A stretch of DNA of 6,159 bases, from the NCBI GenBank assembly GCA_021161135.1, contig JAGHBD010000175.1, forward strand, positions 1 to 6,159, given 5' to 3'. Origin of the DNA: Thermoplasmata archaeon (lineage in GTDB: Archaea; Thermoplasmatota; E2; UBA202; JdFR-43). Below the pieces are notes generated by a model. That model did not search any database. It was not told the origin of the DNA and worked only from the letters and a program-made list of their open reading frames with translations. The position numbers and the translations under genes are program-made. Below, one piece after another: positions 5,723-6,159 of this stretch (position 1 is the stretch's first letter; each line of letters starts with the position of its first letter).

Positions 5723-6159
5723 GTTTTGTTGGCGAATGATACCATTCTATAACCCTTTCTATAAGATAATAGAGTACTGGTAAATTGGTACTGAAAATTT
5801 CTCTTATAGTATTTTCATCTGTAGGTGCTACGCTTCCACAAAGTTCTATAATCATGGCATATATCCTATGTTTTTCATACATCCAGTCAATAGCCATACC
5901 TATTACACCTTCTCCTGCCTCCATGTATTTGTATCTATTTATAGAAGAGATATTTTGGGCAATGGAAAGAAATGTTTTGATATCTTCCGGTTGCTTCTCA
6001 TTGGTATATCCAAAAGGATAAAAGATGACTTCTTCTGCTCCAGTATGGAAATCTATGGCAATAATAATGCTTCTATTCTCGATAAATGCTTTTACGGCCT
6101 TTGTTTCTCTCTCACTAAATGGCTCCTTCCCTCTATACTCATGAGGATATCCTAGGATA
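5715..6159 (-). CDS. Zinc carboxypeptidase, peptidase family M14 (5' end outside window)
   Basis: The C-terminal 147 residues of an M14 metallo-carboxypeptidase are encoded; the reading frame is open to the window edge, so the start is missing. Family M14 enzymes remove C-terminal residues using one zinc ion. Visible landmarks, counted from the first whole codon, are: YRGKEPFSERETKAV (8-22), typical of the region before the third zinc ligand; AIDFHTG with ligand H38; YPFGYT (47-52); GEGVIGMAIDWMYEK (82-96), matching the segment carrying substrate-binding residues in carboxypeptidase A/T; and IIELCGS with the catalytic general-base Glu E105. The HxxE pair holding the other zinc ligands should lie upstream. 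The protein ends about 40 residues after E105 with no added domain. Whether it is secreted cannot be judged without the N-terminus. An internal ATG at 5924 would remove H38 and is not a sensible start. It may be co-transcribed with the kinase 38 bases downstream. Exact substrate is unknown. Confidence 0.88.
   Translation of the reverse strand, partial: ILGYPHEYRGKEPFSERETKAVKAFIENRSIIIAIDFHTGAEEVIFYPFGYTNEKQPEDIKTFLSIAQNISSINRYKYMEAGEGVIGMAIDWMYEKHRIYAMIIELCGSVAPTDENTIREIFSTNLPVLYYLIERVIEWYHSPTKHK

Noticed and set aside
5715..5924. A complete 69-residue gene starting at the ATG at 5924
   Set aside because: The frame stays open to the window edge and the upstream residues hold clear M14 motifs (YRGKEPFSE, DFHTG, YPFGY), so the ATG is an internal Met of the carboxypeptidase.

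Overview
This AT-rich window looks archaeal, probably euryarchaeal in the broad sense; Thermoplasmata-like groups are possible, but the sequence alone does not settle the lineage. The evidence is: a tRNA-Gln with no encoded CCA; TATA-like boxes about 25-27 bases upstream of gene starts in place of bacterial -35/-10 promoters; a pyruvoyl-dependent arginine decarboxylase of the archaeal PdaD type; Shine-Dalgarno sites of the GAGGTGA kind; and a soluble multi-PAS histidine kinase paired with a receiver-winged-helix regulator.

Layout, left to right. Positions 1-113 hold no gene I can support, only a T-run on the minus strand that may end the tRNA transcript. tRNA-Gln(CUG) lies at 186-114 on the minus strand. 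A 72-base divergent promoter region (187-258) separates it from the arginine decarboxylase gene pdaD (259-807, plus strand). A small zinc-ribbon-like protein gene (991-836, minus strand), short enough to be missed by ordinary gene calling, converges on pdaD. The rest of the window is one minus-strand block read from right to left: the 3' part of a zinc carboxypeptidase gene of family M14 (6159-5715, start outside the window), a 38-base gap, a 1197-residue PAS-rich sensor histidine kinase (5676-2083), and a response regulator (2083-1097) whose start codon overlaps the kinase stop in TAATG.

The kinase has no visible transmembrane segment. It carries about seven PAS modules and one GAF-like module ahead of a complete HisKA/HATPase core, so it probably reads cytoplasmic or redox/ligand signals. 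Its partner has a canonical receiver domain, an unassigned alpha/beta middle region and a C-terminal winged helix, so the pathway probably ends in transcription control. Three of the PAS modules (2nd, 3rd and 6th) are near copies of one another, including almost identical DNA stretches, which points to internal duplication or gene conversion. The closely spaced carboxypeptidase may share the transcript, but a functional link to signalling is only inferred. PdaD would make agmatine from arginine for polyamine or agmatidine synthesis and is unrelated to the signalling block.

I see no mobile element, CRISPR array or clear defence system here. The least ordinary items are the PAS array, the regulator's middle domain and the small Cys-rich protein.
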